52,946 nt of DNA from Hyphomicrobiales bacterium (GCA_011087605.1 JAALLE010000017.1:1-52946), one strand, 5' to 3'; counted from the first letter of the stretch, positions 41,203-49,335 are shown. Notes: a model not told the origin generated them from the letters alone. Program-made: numbers and translations.

Positions 41203-41549
41203 TGGGTTGCTGCCCATTTGGATTGAAATTTGTACGTTGATTATCGCTATGATTAACCGCGTTGAAACCCTCAATTGAGCAGCAACCATCTCCAAAACCC
41301 GGTTAATTCAGGCACTTGGCGGATTGAATCAGATTAGTTGAAATAGTGAATAAAGCCCTGAAAATTAGGGTTAATTCGCTATTCACATTGATTCTTTCCC
41401 TGTTAATCCAGCAGTTTAGGTCTGGGCTAAAGGGCTGGGTTAACTGCAATGGTGATGCGCAACAGATTTGATCATGCGGGTTGTCGGACTGCACTCGTGC
41501 AGACCGGTTTTCTGGTTGCGTCAACGGCCCCCATGAGTGGTGATCGGAT
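41203..41549. other. 347-bp intergenic region with nested hairpins and GTTAA repeats
   Basis: No gene seen. GGTTGCTGC (41205-41213) pairs with GCAGCAACC (41279-41287) across 65 bp. GTGAATA (41346-41352) pairs with TATTCAC (41380-41386) around an inner CCCT/AGGG stem. GGTTAATTC occurs at 41301-41309 and 41369-41377, with further GTTAAT/GTTAAC copies at 41402 and 41439 and the reverse form ATTAACC at 41252. CTGCA-CTCG-TGCAG (41489-41502) is a small hairpin. The TTAA motifs could be CtrA-like, but no TTAA-N7-TTAA pair was found. Confidence 0.5.
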
Positions 41550-43031
41550 ATGAGTTTCGTCACTTCTCAATCGCCAGTTGAAGGCGGCCATTCGTTGCTC
41601 CAGTGGCGGCGTGCCTGGCTGACCATGGATCAGAACCCTGCAGCGCAAATTTTCGCCACCTCGTTGCCAGGAATCCTTTGCCTGCATGCCGTCGTGATAT
41701 TGGCGCTGGCCGTCAGTTTTGAGTTTTCCAGGGCCAGTCTGGCCCTTATTGCCCTGACCTTGTTTGCTATTGCACTGATGCCTTCTCGACGTTTGCCGCT
41801 GATGGTGGGTGCTTCCCTGTTCTACCTGTTTTTGCGACCATTCCGCGTGGAAGGCTGGACGGAGTTGGTGAGAGCCAAGTCGGCGATTCTTCCAGCCGGC
41901 GTCCCTCAAATTGCGCTTCAGTTCAGTGCAGTTGCCTTGGTGGTTTTGCTGGGAGCCGCTTTTTTGTATTGGCAACGAGCCAACAAGAATAATCAAATCG
42001 CCAAGCGTCCGGTTCTGGCGTTAATGTCGGTGTGGAGCGCGCTCCTTTTAATCGCCTTTGCCGTTCCCCAAAGTTCATATTTGTCGGCTGTTCTGTGGGC
42101 AATTGTCGGCGTATTCATTTCAAGTTTCTGGTATCTGGCCTATGCGGCAGTGGACCAGAAATCTAAGGATGCAACTCCGACATTGGCCCGCGCCGGATTC
42201 CTGCGCGGATTTTGGGGCGGCAGTGCAACGCCAATTGGCAAGAGCTTTGGCTATCTCAACAAATTTGACGCCGCCAATGAAATGGAACTGGCGATCACCC
42301 GATTGAAAGGCTTGAAGCTGGCCGTATGGGCGTTGATCCTGACTGGTGTAGTTAAACTGCTGGACTTGGTGGTTTCCGGAAATATGGCGGTCCCATCGCT
42401 GCACGACGCCATTCTTGCCCAAGCAGCGGGGCAAGGGTTCAGCAACGGCGTGAACTGGGCCAGCCTTATCGCCAACTACTTCAGCGATTTGTTGATCATC
42501 GCGATTTGGGGCCATTTCATTGTCGCCGTAATACGCATGATGGGCTATCGCATTCCGCGCAATACCCGCAACCCGCTGGCGTCGCGTAGCCTGGCTGAAT
42601 TCTGGAACCGCTATTTTTTCTATTTCAAGGAATTGCTGGTCGACTTTTTCTTTTATCCGGCCTTCATGCGCTATTTCAAAAAGAATACCAAAGTGCGGGT
42701 CGCCTTTGCCACTTTCTGTGCTGCTGGTCTGGGCAATTTTCTGTACCACTTTTCTCGCGAAACCTATGTCTTTGCCGATCTGGCGATCACCGAGGCGCTG
42801 CCGATCTTTTACCCGGCCCTGTTTTACTCGATGGCGCTGGCAACCGGGCTGATGATTTCGCAGTGGCGCAGTGCGGCTCCCAAGCCGGAGGATGGGTTTT
42901 TGCGCTATGAAGTTTTGCCGCGGCTCAATGTCTGCGCGTTCTTCTGCTTTTTGAAGATTTTCGATGACATATCCGGCGAGGGATCGCTGACCGAAAGGGG
43001 CAGTTTTGCGCTGTCGCTGTTCGGAATTTAA
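41550..43031 (+). CDS. Polytopic membrane protein, MBOAT-like O-acyltransferase
   Basis: 493 residues with about ten hydrophobic spans. The block S-L-A-E-F-W-N-R-Y-F-F-Y-F-K-E-L-L-V-D-F-F-F-Y-P resembles the cytoplasmic signature of MBOAT proteins, and G-L-G-N-F-L-Y-H-F carries a histidine where the family has its catalytic His. The match is by pattern only and the usual W-H-G is not present. An acyl carrier protein gene follows after 32 bp, so an ACP-dependent acyl transfer to an exported or envelope substrate is plausible, as in DltB/DltC. No DltA-, DltD- or AlgJ-like gene is here. Confidence 0.6.
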   Translation: MSFVTSQSPVEGGHSLLQWRRAWLTMDQNPAAQIFATSLPGILCLHAVVILALAVSFEFSRASLALIALTLFAIALMPSRRLPLMVGASLFYLFLRPFRVEGWTELVRAKSAILPAGVPQIALQFSAVALVVLLGAAFLYWQRANKNNQIAKRPVLALMSVWSALLLIAFAVPQSSYLSAVLWAIVGVFISSFWYLAYAAVDQKSKDATPTLARAGFLRGFWGGSATPIGKSFGYLNKFDAANEMELAITRLKGLKLAVWALILTGVVKLLDLVVSGNMAVPSLHDAILAQAAGQGFSNGVNWASLIANYFSDLLIIAIWGHFIVAVIRMMGYRIPRNTRNPLASRSLAEFWNRYFFYFKELLVDFFFYPAFMRYFKKNTKVRVAFATFCAAGLGNFLYHFSRETYVFADLAITEALPIFYPALFYSMALATGLMISQWRSAAPKPEDGFLRYEVLPRLNVCAFFCFLKIFDDISGEGSLTERGSFALSLFGI

Positions 43032-43063
43032 ACCACATTTTTGCCCAGTGAGAGGAGAACAAG

Positions 43064-43300
43064 ATGAGCAGAGCTATTAAAACGGTCGTGACAGACATGC
43101 TTCAGGAGCGCGGTAAAGCTGTAGATGTGGCCACCACAGATCCGATTTTTACCAGCGGCCTGCTGGATTCGCTGGCCGCCACAGAACTGATGATCATGCT
43201 GGAAAGCGAATTTGGTGTTGATCTGGCGGATACGGATTTCGATATTTCAATGCTGGACACGATTGGTGATCTGGAATCGCTGGTGGCTGCCCCAGCCTGA
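43064..43300 (+). CDS. Acyl carrier protein
   Basis: 78 residues. The phosphopantetheine motif is G-L-L-D-S-L-A-A-T-E-L (S36). Four-helix ACP layout with an acidic surface (E-S-E-F-G-V-D-L-A-D-T-D-F-D). GAGAGGAG lies 8 bp before the ATG. Short ACPs of this sort occur beside dedicated acyl-transfer or AMP-ligase systems, not only in fatty-acid synthesis, and no fab genes are near. Its partner is probably the MBOAT-like protein encoded just upstream. The loading enzyme is not in this window. Confidence 0.88.
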   Translation: MSRAIKTVVTDMLQERGKAVDVATTDPIFTSGLLDSLAATELMIMLESEFGVDLADTDFDISMLDTIGDLESLVAAPA

Positions 43301-43342
43301 CTCCGGCCCTGTGCGCTGAATGGAAATTAATTTCAGAAAATC

Positions 43343-43369
43343 TGTCACACATTGCCCCTCGGGCTCGTC
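43343..43369 (+). promoter_or_regulatory. ECF-type autoregulated promoter (TGTCACA-N16-CGTC)
   Basis: TGTCACA (43343-43349) and CGTC (43366-43369) are separated by exactly 16 bp, the pattern described for ECF41 sigma-factor target promoters. It is 32 bp before the GTG of the sigma gene, so self-activation is likely. Recognition by the sigma factor encoded here is inference. Confidence 0.6.
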
Positions 43370-43401
43370 TAATAGTTTAAACAATCTATTGGAGGTTTGG
43401 T

Positions 43402-44214
43402 GTGGCAGACGAAGAATTCAAACTGGTAAAAGCCGCCCAGGCAGGCAGTCATTCTGCCCTGGAAGGATTGGTCCGCATCATACAGGACCGCATCCACCGA
43501 CTCGCCATGCGGATGTTGGCGAATCCCGATGACGCTCTTGAAGCAACTCAGGAAATTCTCATTCTGGTGGTTACAAAATTGTCTACGTTTAAGGGCGAAA
43601 GTGCTTTTAATACCTGGCTTTACCGGGTGGCGACCAATTACCTGCTGACCGCGCGGAAAATTCAGCAGCGTGATCTGGGGCTGACCTTCGAGATGTTTGG
43701 CGAGGACCTGGAAAGTGGTCTGGTCGATCCAGCTCCTGCTGCCGACGATGTAGTTATGCTCAATGAATTGCGCATATCCTGCACAATGGCGATGCTGCTC
43801 TGCCTCGACCATAAACACCGCATAGCCTATGTGCTGGGCGATATCTTGGAGTTTGACCATTCTGAAGCTGCCGAGATTCTTGAAATCTCTCACGCCAATT
43901 ATCGTAAGCGTCTCTCGCGGGCGCGCGGCGAGGTTGTCGCGTTTACAGCCACCAGATGCGGTTTGGCCAATGCTAAGGCCAAGTGCTCTTGTCCGCGGCG
44001 GTTGCCGGCGGCTCTCAAGGCCAGGCGCGTAGATCCCGAACAAATCCGCTTTGCCGCAGGAGATGCGCCCGGATATCAGGAAGTCGTCGCTATGGCCCAG
44101 AAGATAGAACGCGAACTGACCGTGTTGAAATTGCAAACAGCAACTTCATCGCTTTCAAGCCCGCGGGATTTCGGTACTTCCATTGCCCGCATTGTTGAAG
44201 GCGAAGTCCACTAA
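43402..44214 (+). CDS. ECF-type sigma-70 factor with cysteine-bearing C-terminal extension
   Basis: 270 residues from a GTG with GGAGG 6 bp upstream. Region 2 is about 20-85 (D-A-L-E-A-T-Q-E-I-L-I-L-V-V-T-K-L, T-W-L-Y-R-V-A-T-N), and region 4 about 120-178 (H-R-I-A-Y-V-L-G-D-I-L-E-F-D-H-S-E-A-A-E-I-L). Roughly 90 residues follow, beginning R-C-G-L-A-N-A-K-A-K-C-S-C with C186, C195 and C197, which could hold a metal or act as a redox switch. No anti-sigma gene is adjacent, so the extension may control activity. A secreted SnoaL-like protein gene follows 92 bp downstream, and an ECF41-like promoter precedes it. It is not a classical ECF41 protein since I see no fused SnoaL domain. Confidence 0.85.
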   Translation: MADEEFKLVKAAQAGSHSALEGLVRIIQDRIHRLAMRMLANPDDALEATQEILILVVTKLSTFKGESAFNTWLYRVATNYLLTARKIQQRDLGLTFEMFGEDLESGLVDPAPAADDVVMLNELRISCTMAMLLCLDHKHRIAYVLGDILEFDHSEAAEILEISHANYRKRLSRARGEVVAFTATRCGLANAKAKCSCPRRLPAALKARRVDPEQIRFAAGDAPGYQEVVAMAQKIERELTVLKLQTATSSLSSPRDFGTSIARIVEGEVH

Positions 44215-44306
44215 CACAAGGCCCACCAATCAATTTCTCCAACCGCAGGCAGGTGCCAGCGGCAACGGCCCCGTGCGGGCAAAATCCAGCAACAAGGACA
44301 CTACCC

Positions 44307-44786
44307 ATGCATAAATCCTCTCCGTTTCTGACCCTTTGTCTGACCGGTCTGCTCACCCTAAATCCAGCAAATGCAAAACAGGATAAACCTATGACTGAAG
44401 ATCAAAAAAACGTTCTCGCAAGCGTTAGTTCCATGACTGAAGCCTTTCACAACGGCAATTTGTCGAAGGTGATGAACGCGTATGAAAAGTCACCGGCAAT
44501 TGCCTTTGAGCCCGGACAATTCATCTCCGACCGCAAGACAATTGAGCAAATGTTTCAAGGAGCCTTTACTCTTAAGCCGGAATTTTCCTATGCCGGCCAT
44601 GAAGTGATGGTCTCGGGAAATCTGGCTGTTCACATTGCCCCGTGGACGATGCAGGCGACATCTGCGGACGGTCAGTCAATCACCCAATCAGGATTGTCAG
44701 TGGCAGTGCTGCGCAGGCAGGTGGATGGCACGTGGCTCTTGGTCATCGACAATCCACACGGCCAGCACCTGATGCAGGCTGACTAA
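44307..44786 (+). CDS. Secreted SnoaL/NTF2-like protein
   Basis: 159 residues from the ATG at 44307, which has AAGGA about 9 bp upstream; a longer frame from 44253 is less likely. Signal peptide 1-23 ends N-P-A-N-A/K. The rest is a cone-shaped SnoaL/DUF4440-type domain: M-T-E-A-F-H-N-G-N-L-S-K-V-M-N-A-Y, then F-I-S-D-R-K-T-I and W-L-L-V-I-D-N-P-H. It is probably periplasmic. ECF41 sigma factors carry such a domain fused; here it is a separate exported protein downstream of the sigma gene, possibly co-transcribed. Enzyme activity cannot be deduced. Confidence 0.8.
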   Translation: MHKSSPFLTLCLTGLLTLNPANAKQDKPMTEDQKNVLASVSSMTEAFHNGNLSKVMNAYEKSPAIAFEPGQFISDRKTIEQMFQGAFTLKPEFSYAGHEVMVSGNLAVHIAPWTMQATSADGQSITQSGLSVAVLRRQVDGTWLLVIDNPHGQHLMQAD

Positions 44787-44798
44787 AACGAACATCGC

Positions 44799-44824
44799 CG
44801 CCGCTGGCTTTCGGGTCAGCGGCG
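44799..44824. terminator. Bidirectional terminator between snoaL-like and proline racemase genes
   Basis: A 10-bp GC-rich stem (44799-44808 with 44815-44824, one G-T pair) with a 6-nt loop lies between two convergent genes. On the minus strand it is followed by a T-rich GTTCGTTTTAG. Confidence 0.7.
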
Positions 44825-44825
44825 C

Positions 44826-45857
44826 TTACTCAATTTTGGGCCAGGTGTCGCTCAAGCGATAGCCTTGGGGCCATGGGTCTGTGGGGTCGAGTGTCACCTG
44901 ATGGGTGCCAGTGATCCAGGCGGTGCCGGAGATTCTTGGAACGATTGCTGTCTGTCCCCCCAACTGAACAGTATCCAAAATTTCTCCCTCAAATTCGGAC
45001 CCGATGATGGATTTCGCCAGCATTCGGTCGCCGACTTTCATTTGACCCTTGGCGTGCAACACCGCCATGCGTGCACATGTCCCTGTGCCACAGGGAGAAC
45101 GATCAAGTTTAGCTGGCTTGATCGACACAGTGTTGAGTCCGGTCGACAGGCCATTCTCCTGACGAATGGGGTCGGTAAACTCGCAGAAAGAAATGTGGTT
45201 CCAGTCGGCTATCTCAGGATGAGAAAACCCGATCTGCTGATTGGCGGCGTCGGTGATTCTGGCACCCAATGTCGCCAGTTCCCGGGCATTGTCTGGCACA
45301 ATCTCCAATCCAACCTGGGCGGCGTCTACAAGGACAAAACTGTCGCCTCCAAAAGCTGTATCGACTGTCAGCGTGCCCAGTCCCTCAACTTCCAGAGCTT
45401 TGTCGAGTTGGCCGGCAAAAGAGGGCACGTTAGTAACCGAGACCTTTGTCACCTTGCCGTTTGAACATTGAGCTTCAACCCGCACAGGTCCACCGGGTGC
45501 TTCCAGAACCAGCGACGTTACAGGTTCCTGCATCGGCAGGATGCCGGTTTCCAGCAACACGGTTGTGACACACATGGAGTTGGAGCCGGACATCGGTGGT
45601 GTATCTTCTGGTTCCATGATGATCCAGGCTGCATCAGCCTCCGGGTGGACCGGTGGCACCAGAAGATTGACGTGCCGAAATACCCCACCGCGCGGCTCGT
45701 TGAGCACGAAATTGCGCAAAACTTCGTCTGACGCTATCCAGCTTCGCTGATCCCACAGCGTATCTCCCGGTGGCGGTGCGACCCCGCCGACAATGACATC
45801 ACCGACTTCGCCGGCCGCGTGGCAGCTGACGACATGAACCATTTTTGAGGCGCGCAA
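44826..45857 (-). CDS. Proline racemase family protein
   Basis: 343 residues. I keep the TTG at 45857 as start: GGAAGGG lies about 6 bp upstream, and the sequence opens [17 protein letters not shown], the family's normal beginning; the ATG at 45842 lacks a site. The first catalytic position is Ser90 (P-P-M-S-G-S-N-S) instead of Cys, and the second is Cys in [10 protein letters not shown]. Ser/Cys pairs are known in part of this superfamily, including some hydroxyproline epimerases. It is cytoplasmic. No other hydroxyproline genes adjoin, so the substrate remains open. The class I amidotransferase gene is 90 bp upstream on the same strand. Confidence 0.88.
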   Translation of the reverse strand: MRASKMVHVVSCHAAGEVGDVIVGGVAPPPGDTLWDQRSWIASDEVLRNFVLNEPRGGVFRHVNLLVPPVHPEADAAWIIMEPEDTPPMSGSNSMCVTTVLLETGILPMQEPVTSLVLEAPGGPVRVEAQCSNGKVTKVSVTNVPSFAGQLDKALEVEGLGTLTVDTAFGGDSFVLVDAAQVGLEIVPDNARELATLGARITDAANQQIGFSHPEIADWNHISFCEFTDPIRQENGLSTGLNTVSIKPAKLDRSPCGTGTCARMAVLHAKGQMKVGDRMLAKSIIGSEFEGEILDTVQLGGQTAIVPRISGTAWITGTHQVTLDPTDPWPQGYRLSDTWPKIE

Positions 45858-45947
45858 TTTGAACCCTTCCGGCCAGCAGAACTTTTGACCGTCAAGCCTA
45901 TCAACAAATGAGCAGCCGGTTCAATGATCCCCCGGAACAATCAGTCG

Positions 45948-46589
45948 TTAAACCGATCTTTTGAGTTCAAAGAATCGGGCAATAGACTCGGCAAATTCCA
46001 TATAGTGTGATCTTGAAGCAAGAGATTGCGTTGATGCAGCAATCACGTCGCCGGGTAGCTCGCCCGATAATTCTTCAGTAAGAGCCGTGATGAATTGATG
46101 CTCCATTTCGGGATGGTATTGGGTTGTATAAATCTGATTGCCGATGCGAAAGCCAGCAATGTTGCAGGTCGGTGCCTGATGTATCAGCTCTGCGCCATCC
46201 GGCAGGTTGAGGACTTGCTCATGGTGGGCGGCGTAAAAATTGATTTTGTCGGGCAGATCCGCTTCCCATTCAGGTTTGGATACGCTGCTGGTTTGAACTG
46301 TGCCCAGAACCCAACCTGTCGGGTTGTCACCAATTTCAGCACCGAGCGCCTGTGCAATCATTTGATGGCCGAAACAGGCGCCGAATATGGGTTGCCCGGC
46401 CTGATGCGCTTCAATGACCAGCAATTTGAGCCGGTCGATCCATTGATGGTCATCCTTCACCTGAAAAACGCTGATTTCCCAATCCGGGCGCACCGCATGA
46501 ATGAGGTTGCTGAACTTTTCACCATCCTTGGGATGGCGGTCAGCAAAACCGCTTTCATCTGTATTGGTCACCAGAATTGCCAGATGCAT
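45948..46589 (-). CDS. Class I glutamine amidotransferase-like protein with internal deletion
   Basis: 213 residues, about 25 fewer than usual. The nucleophile motif G-A-C-F-G-H-Q (C72) and the Q-Y-H-P-E-M-E dyad (H159, E161) are intact. Yet V-F-Q-V at 41-44 runs straight into K-D-D-H-Q-W-I-D-R-L, where family members have an intervening strand and T-G-S or G-G-G-P oxyanion segment (compare Y-A-G-V-I-V-G-G-G-P-G at 53-63 of the paralogue at 50493-51227). The loss of roughly 22 residues at about 46455-46460 is in frame. Glutaminase activity is doubtful; a binding or altered role is possible. Upstream of the proline racemase gene, likely same transcript. Confidence 0.82.
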   Translation of the reverse strand: MHLAILVTNTDESGFADRHPKDGEKFSNLIHAVRPDWEISVFQVKDDHQWIDRLKLLVIEAHQAGQPIFGACFGHQMIAQALGAEIGDNPTGWVLGTVQTSSVSKPEWEADLPDKINFYAAHHEQVLNLPDGAELIHQAPTCNIAGFRIGNQIYTTQYHPEMEHQFITALTEELSGELPGDVIAASTQSLASRSHYMEFAESIARFFELKRSV

Positions 46590-46651
46590 GCCGATCAGCC
46601 CTAGATTTTATTCAGCCAATATGTAGCATGTTAAGTAGTTTTGGAGAATAC

Positions 46652-46672
46652 ATGGCTGGACTATTGATGTGA
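46652..46672 (+). promoter_or_regulatory. Six-codon leader frame overlapping the P450 start
   Basis: GGAG at 46642-46645 precedes an ATG at 46652 that opens a frame M-A-G-L-L-M ending in TGA (46670-46672). The TGA overlaps the GTG start of the P450 at 46669. This could be a coupled leader peptide, or the frame could be the true start with a small indel. Confidence 0.3.
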
Positions 46673-47936
46673 CAATCTGGAAACTGACTGATGATGGGCA
46701 TGCCGACCTGACCAGCCACGACACATTTGTCCATGGTGCGCCCCACAACACGTTTTCACGTTTGCGCAAAGATGACCCGCTGCATTGGACGCATTATGAT
46801 GGTGGTGAGGACTTCTGGTCGGTTACCCGTCACGCAGATATTCTGGAAATGAATCGCAATTTTGAGGTGTTTTCTTCGGCCCGTGGCATTCGGATGGAGG
46901 ATCAGACCTATGAGGAATATCTCGCCCGCCGGACTTTTCAGGAAACCGACGGAGCAGAACACCGCGCCATGCGCATGAAAGTGCAAAAAGCCTTCTCGGC
47001 GCCGGTGATTGCTGAATTTGAGCAGGACATTCGCGAGCTTTGCATTGATATTTTGGATGATGCGCTGAGCACCGACACCTTCGACGCCACAAAAAAATAT
47101 CGCGCGAACTTCCCATGCGCATGTTGGGCAGGATTCTTGGTGTGCCGGAAAAGGATCTGCCCTGGCTGGTGGAAAAGGGAGATGCTTTGATCTCCAACAC
47201 CGACCCGGATTTCACCGATCATGTTCTCGATAAGCTGACCACCGATGACTACCGAATGATGCCCTTCAACTCGCCTGCTGGCGCCGAACTCTACAATTAT
47301 GCGACCGAGTTGATGGACGCCAAAGATGCCGCCGGTGATACGGATGGCATTCTTCATCTGATCCGCCAACCGGCTGAGGACGGTTCAGTGATATCGGAAA
47401 ACGAATTTCGCAACTTCTTCTGCCTGCTGGTCGCCGCAGGCAATGATACCACCCGCTACTCAATCTCTGCCGGCATTCATGCAATGTGCGTGCAGCCTGA
47501 GCTTCTGAGCCAGTTGCAGGAAGCTGGCCTGCAAGGCGATATCTGGAAAACGGCCCCAGATGAAATTATTCGATGGGCATCTCCGGCAGTTTACTTCCGG
47601 CGCACAGCGACCCGCGATCACCAAATGCACGGCAAAACAATCCGCGAAGGCGACAAGGTTTTATACTGGTTTGTGTCTGGTAATCGTGACGATACGGCGT
47701 TTGAGAAACCGTTCCATGTAGACCTGCAGCGGTCTCCAAACCGCCATCTGGCATTCGGTCAGGGCGGCCCGCATCTTTGTCTCGGCATGTGGTTGGCACG
47801 GCTGGAGGTGCGGGTGCTGTTTCAGGAACTGGCAAATCGCATCAGCCAAATTAAGGCGGCAGGTGACCACAAATTCGTTCGATCCAATTTTGTAGGTGGC
47901 TTGAAAGAACTACCTATCTCCATTCGCTTAAACTAG
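46669..47936 (+). pseudogene. Cytochrome P450, split by a -1 frameshift at an A7 run
   Basis: The first part (GTG at 46669) reads as a P450 N-terminus up to F-D-A-T-K-K at about 47097; the rest continues in another frame from S-R-E-L-P-M-R-M-L-G (ATG visible at 47115). Adding one A to the seven As at 47091-47097 gives F-D-A-T-K-K-I-S-R-E-L-P-M and a 422-residue protein. The I-helix motif A-G-N-D-T-T-R, the E-x-x-R pair E-I-I-R and the haem loop F-G-Q-G-G-P-H-L-C-L-G, close to CYP124/CYP125-type proteins, are all intact. The same run is an A-AAA-AAA heptamer, so programmed -1 frameshifting or transcript slippage is an alternative to mutation or sequencing error. A GS-like gene follows 10 bp after the stop. 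Confidence 0.85.
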
Positions 47937-47946
47937 AGGAATTTCC

Positions 47947-49236
47947 ATGAGCAATCGCCTTCGCGCAGTTTTTTGCGATCATCTGAGCATCATGCGTGGC
48001 AAATATTTGCCTGCATCAAAAGCCAAGGCCGGTCATACACGATTCTGCCAAAGCGTATTTGGCACCCACTATGACCGGGACTTGTTGCCATCGCCCAGTT
48101 CCAAGATGATGGAAGGCCTGCCGGATATGGAAATGCAGTGGCAGTCGGAAGATGTCCGCGAAAGCTGGCACGACAGCACAGATATAGTCATTGGAGATCT
48201 TTTTGACGCGGCTGGAAATCCCCTTGGCATTTGTCCCAGAGGAGCATTGAAAAGAGCAATTTCTGCATGGGAAGCAAAAGGGCTGACACCGAAAGTCGGC
48301 ATTGAGCTGGAAGGGTTTGTGCTGCAACAAAATGAAGCAGGAAAGCTGGAGCCCTATGGCAGTCCCGGCGCCGTGGTTTATGGGACTGGTCCGTTTACCG
48401 ACCCGCATCGTTTCAACGATGAAATTTGGGAGGCTTCTGAAGAGCTGGGCTTTCCTATTGAAATGTTTACCGCCGAATATGACGCATCGCAGTTCGAATA
48501 CACATTGACATTTGATGACGCGCTCAAGGCAGTTGATGACATCGTATTGTTTCGACTTATGGCCCGCGAACTGGCATTCGAGCAGGGGCTGCATCTGACT
48601 TTTATGCCCAAGCCGATCGAGGAAGCCGGCGGAAGTGGCCTGCACATCAACTTTTCGTTTCTCGACAGAGACGGCAACAACGCATTCGACGCCGGTTCGA
48701 AAGGCGGCCCGGATCATATGAACGATCTGGCCCGTGGCTGCGTGTCCGGGCTGGTCCATCATCATAAGGGCTTGGCTGGTCTTATCGCACCGACGGCCAA
48801 TTCCTATGCTCGCCTTCAACCGGCTTCGCTTTCCGGATATTGGCAAAACTGGGGTGGTGATCATCGCAATGTCACGACCCGCGTATCTGAGGAAGGCGGT
48901 AGCAAAGCCCGGCTTGAACACCGTATGGCTGATGCTTCGGCCAACCCCTACACCGCTGTTGCCAGTGTATTGCAGGCGGCACTGCTGGGGATGGAGAACG
49001 ACTATCAATTGCCGCCAGCTGAAACCGGTAATGGGTTTGATGAAAACGACGCAACGACTGGCGCTGCCGCTTCGCTGGAGGAGGCCATTGGCGATCTGAC
49101 AAAAGACAAAGCCCTGTGTGCAGCCGTCGGTCAGGATCTGGTGGACAACCATGCCTTCATGAAGCTGGAAGAGGTGCCCAAGACAAAAGACCTGTCGTTT
49201 GAGGCCCAGCGCGACTTTTATATCAACTTCATCTGA
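47947..49236 (+). CDS. Glutamine synthetase family protein (gamma-glutamyl-amine ligase type)
   Basis: 429 residues. The GS beta-grasp has M-R-G-K near the N-terminus. The catalytic barrel carries V-G-I-E-L-E-G-F, the metal segment G-S-G-L-H-I-N-F-S, N-S-Y-A-R-L and L-E-H-R-M-A-D-A-S-A-N-P-Y. In ammonia-fixing GS the barrel segment reads H-x-H; here the second His is Asn, so the amine acceptor probably differs from ammonia. Such homologues (PuuA, GlnA3, IpuC-type) ligate glutamate to an amine. AGAGGA lies 6 bp before the ATG, and the P450 gene ends 10 bp upstream. With the aldehyde dehydrogenase and amidotransferase at 50.5-52.8 kb it suggests a gamma-glutamylated amine route. Confidence 0.88.
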   Translation: MSNRLRAVFCDHLSIMRGKYLPASKAKAGHTRFCQSVFGTHYDRDLLPSPSSKMMEGLPDMEMQWQSEDVRESWHDSTDIVIGDLFDAAGNPLGICPRGALKRAISAWEAKGLTPKVGIELEGFVLQQNEAGKLEPYGSPGAVVYGTGPFTDPHRFNDEIWEASEELGFPIEMFTAEYDASQFEYTLTFDDALKAVDDIVLFRLMARELAFEQGLHLTFMPKPIEEAGGSGLHINFSFLDRDGNNAFDAGSKGGPDHMNDLARGCVSGLVHHHKGLAGLIAPTANSYARLQPASLSGYWQNWGGDHRNVTTRVSEEGGSKARLEHRMADASANPYTAVASVLQAALLGMENDYQLPPAETGNGFDENDATTGAAASLEEAIGDLTKDKALCAAVGQDLVDNHAFMKLEEVPKTKDLSFEAQRDFYINFI

Positions 49237-49290
49237 GGCGATCTCCCGGAGCAATCATGACCAGATATTGACAAACGGGTTTGTGGTCAT

Positions 49291-49308
49291 TATCTGTATA
49301 TGCAGGTA
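49291..49308. promoter_or_regulatory. MarR operator 1
   Basis: TATCTGTATATGCAGGTA is an 18-bp imperfect palindrome (7 of 9 pairs) 27 bp before marR. It shares the 11-mer TATCTGTATAT with the reverse complement of operator 2 at 49789-49804, which points to binding by the same protein. Confidence 0.65.
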
Positions 49309-49335
49309 AATGAAATTACCCGTGACCTGTAGTCA

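Noticed and set aside
41550-43300. D-alanylation (dlt) operon
   Set aside because: Only a DltB-like fold and an ACP are present, with no DltA ligase or DltD, and the MBOAT match is weak.
43402-44214. Classical ECF41 sigma factor
   Set aside because: The promoter fits, but the C-terminal extension shows cysteines rather than the fused SnoaL-like domain of that group.
47115-47936. Second P450 frame as a separate short gene
   Set aside because: It begins in mid-fold without a ribosome-binding site and lacks the P450 N-terminus, which is present in the other frame just upstream.
48016-49254. 412-residue minus-strand open frame opposite the GS-like gene
   Set aside because: It is an antisense shadow of a gene with full GS motifs; rich in Cys, Arg and His with no domain.
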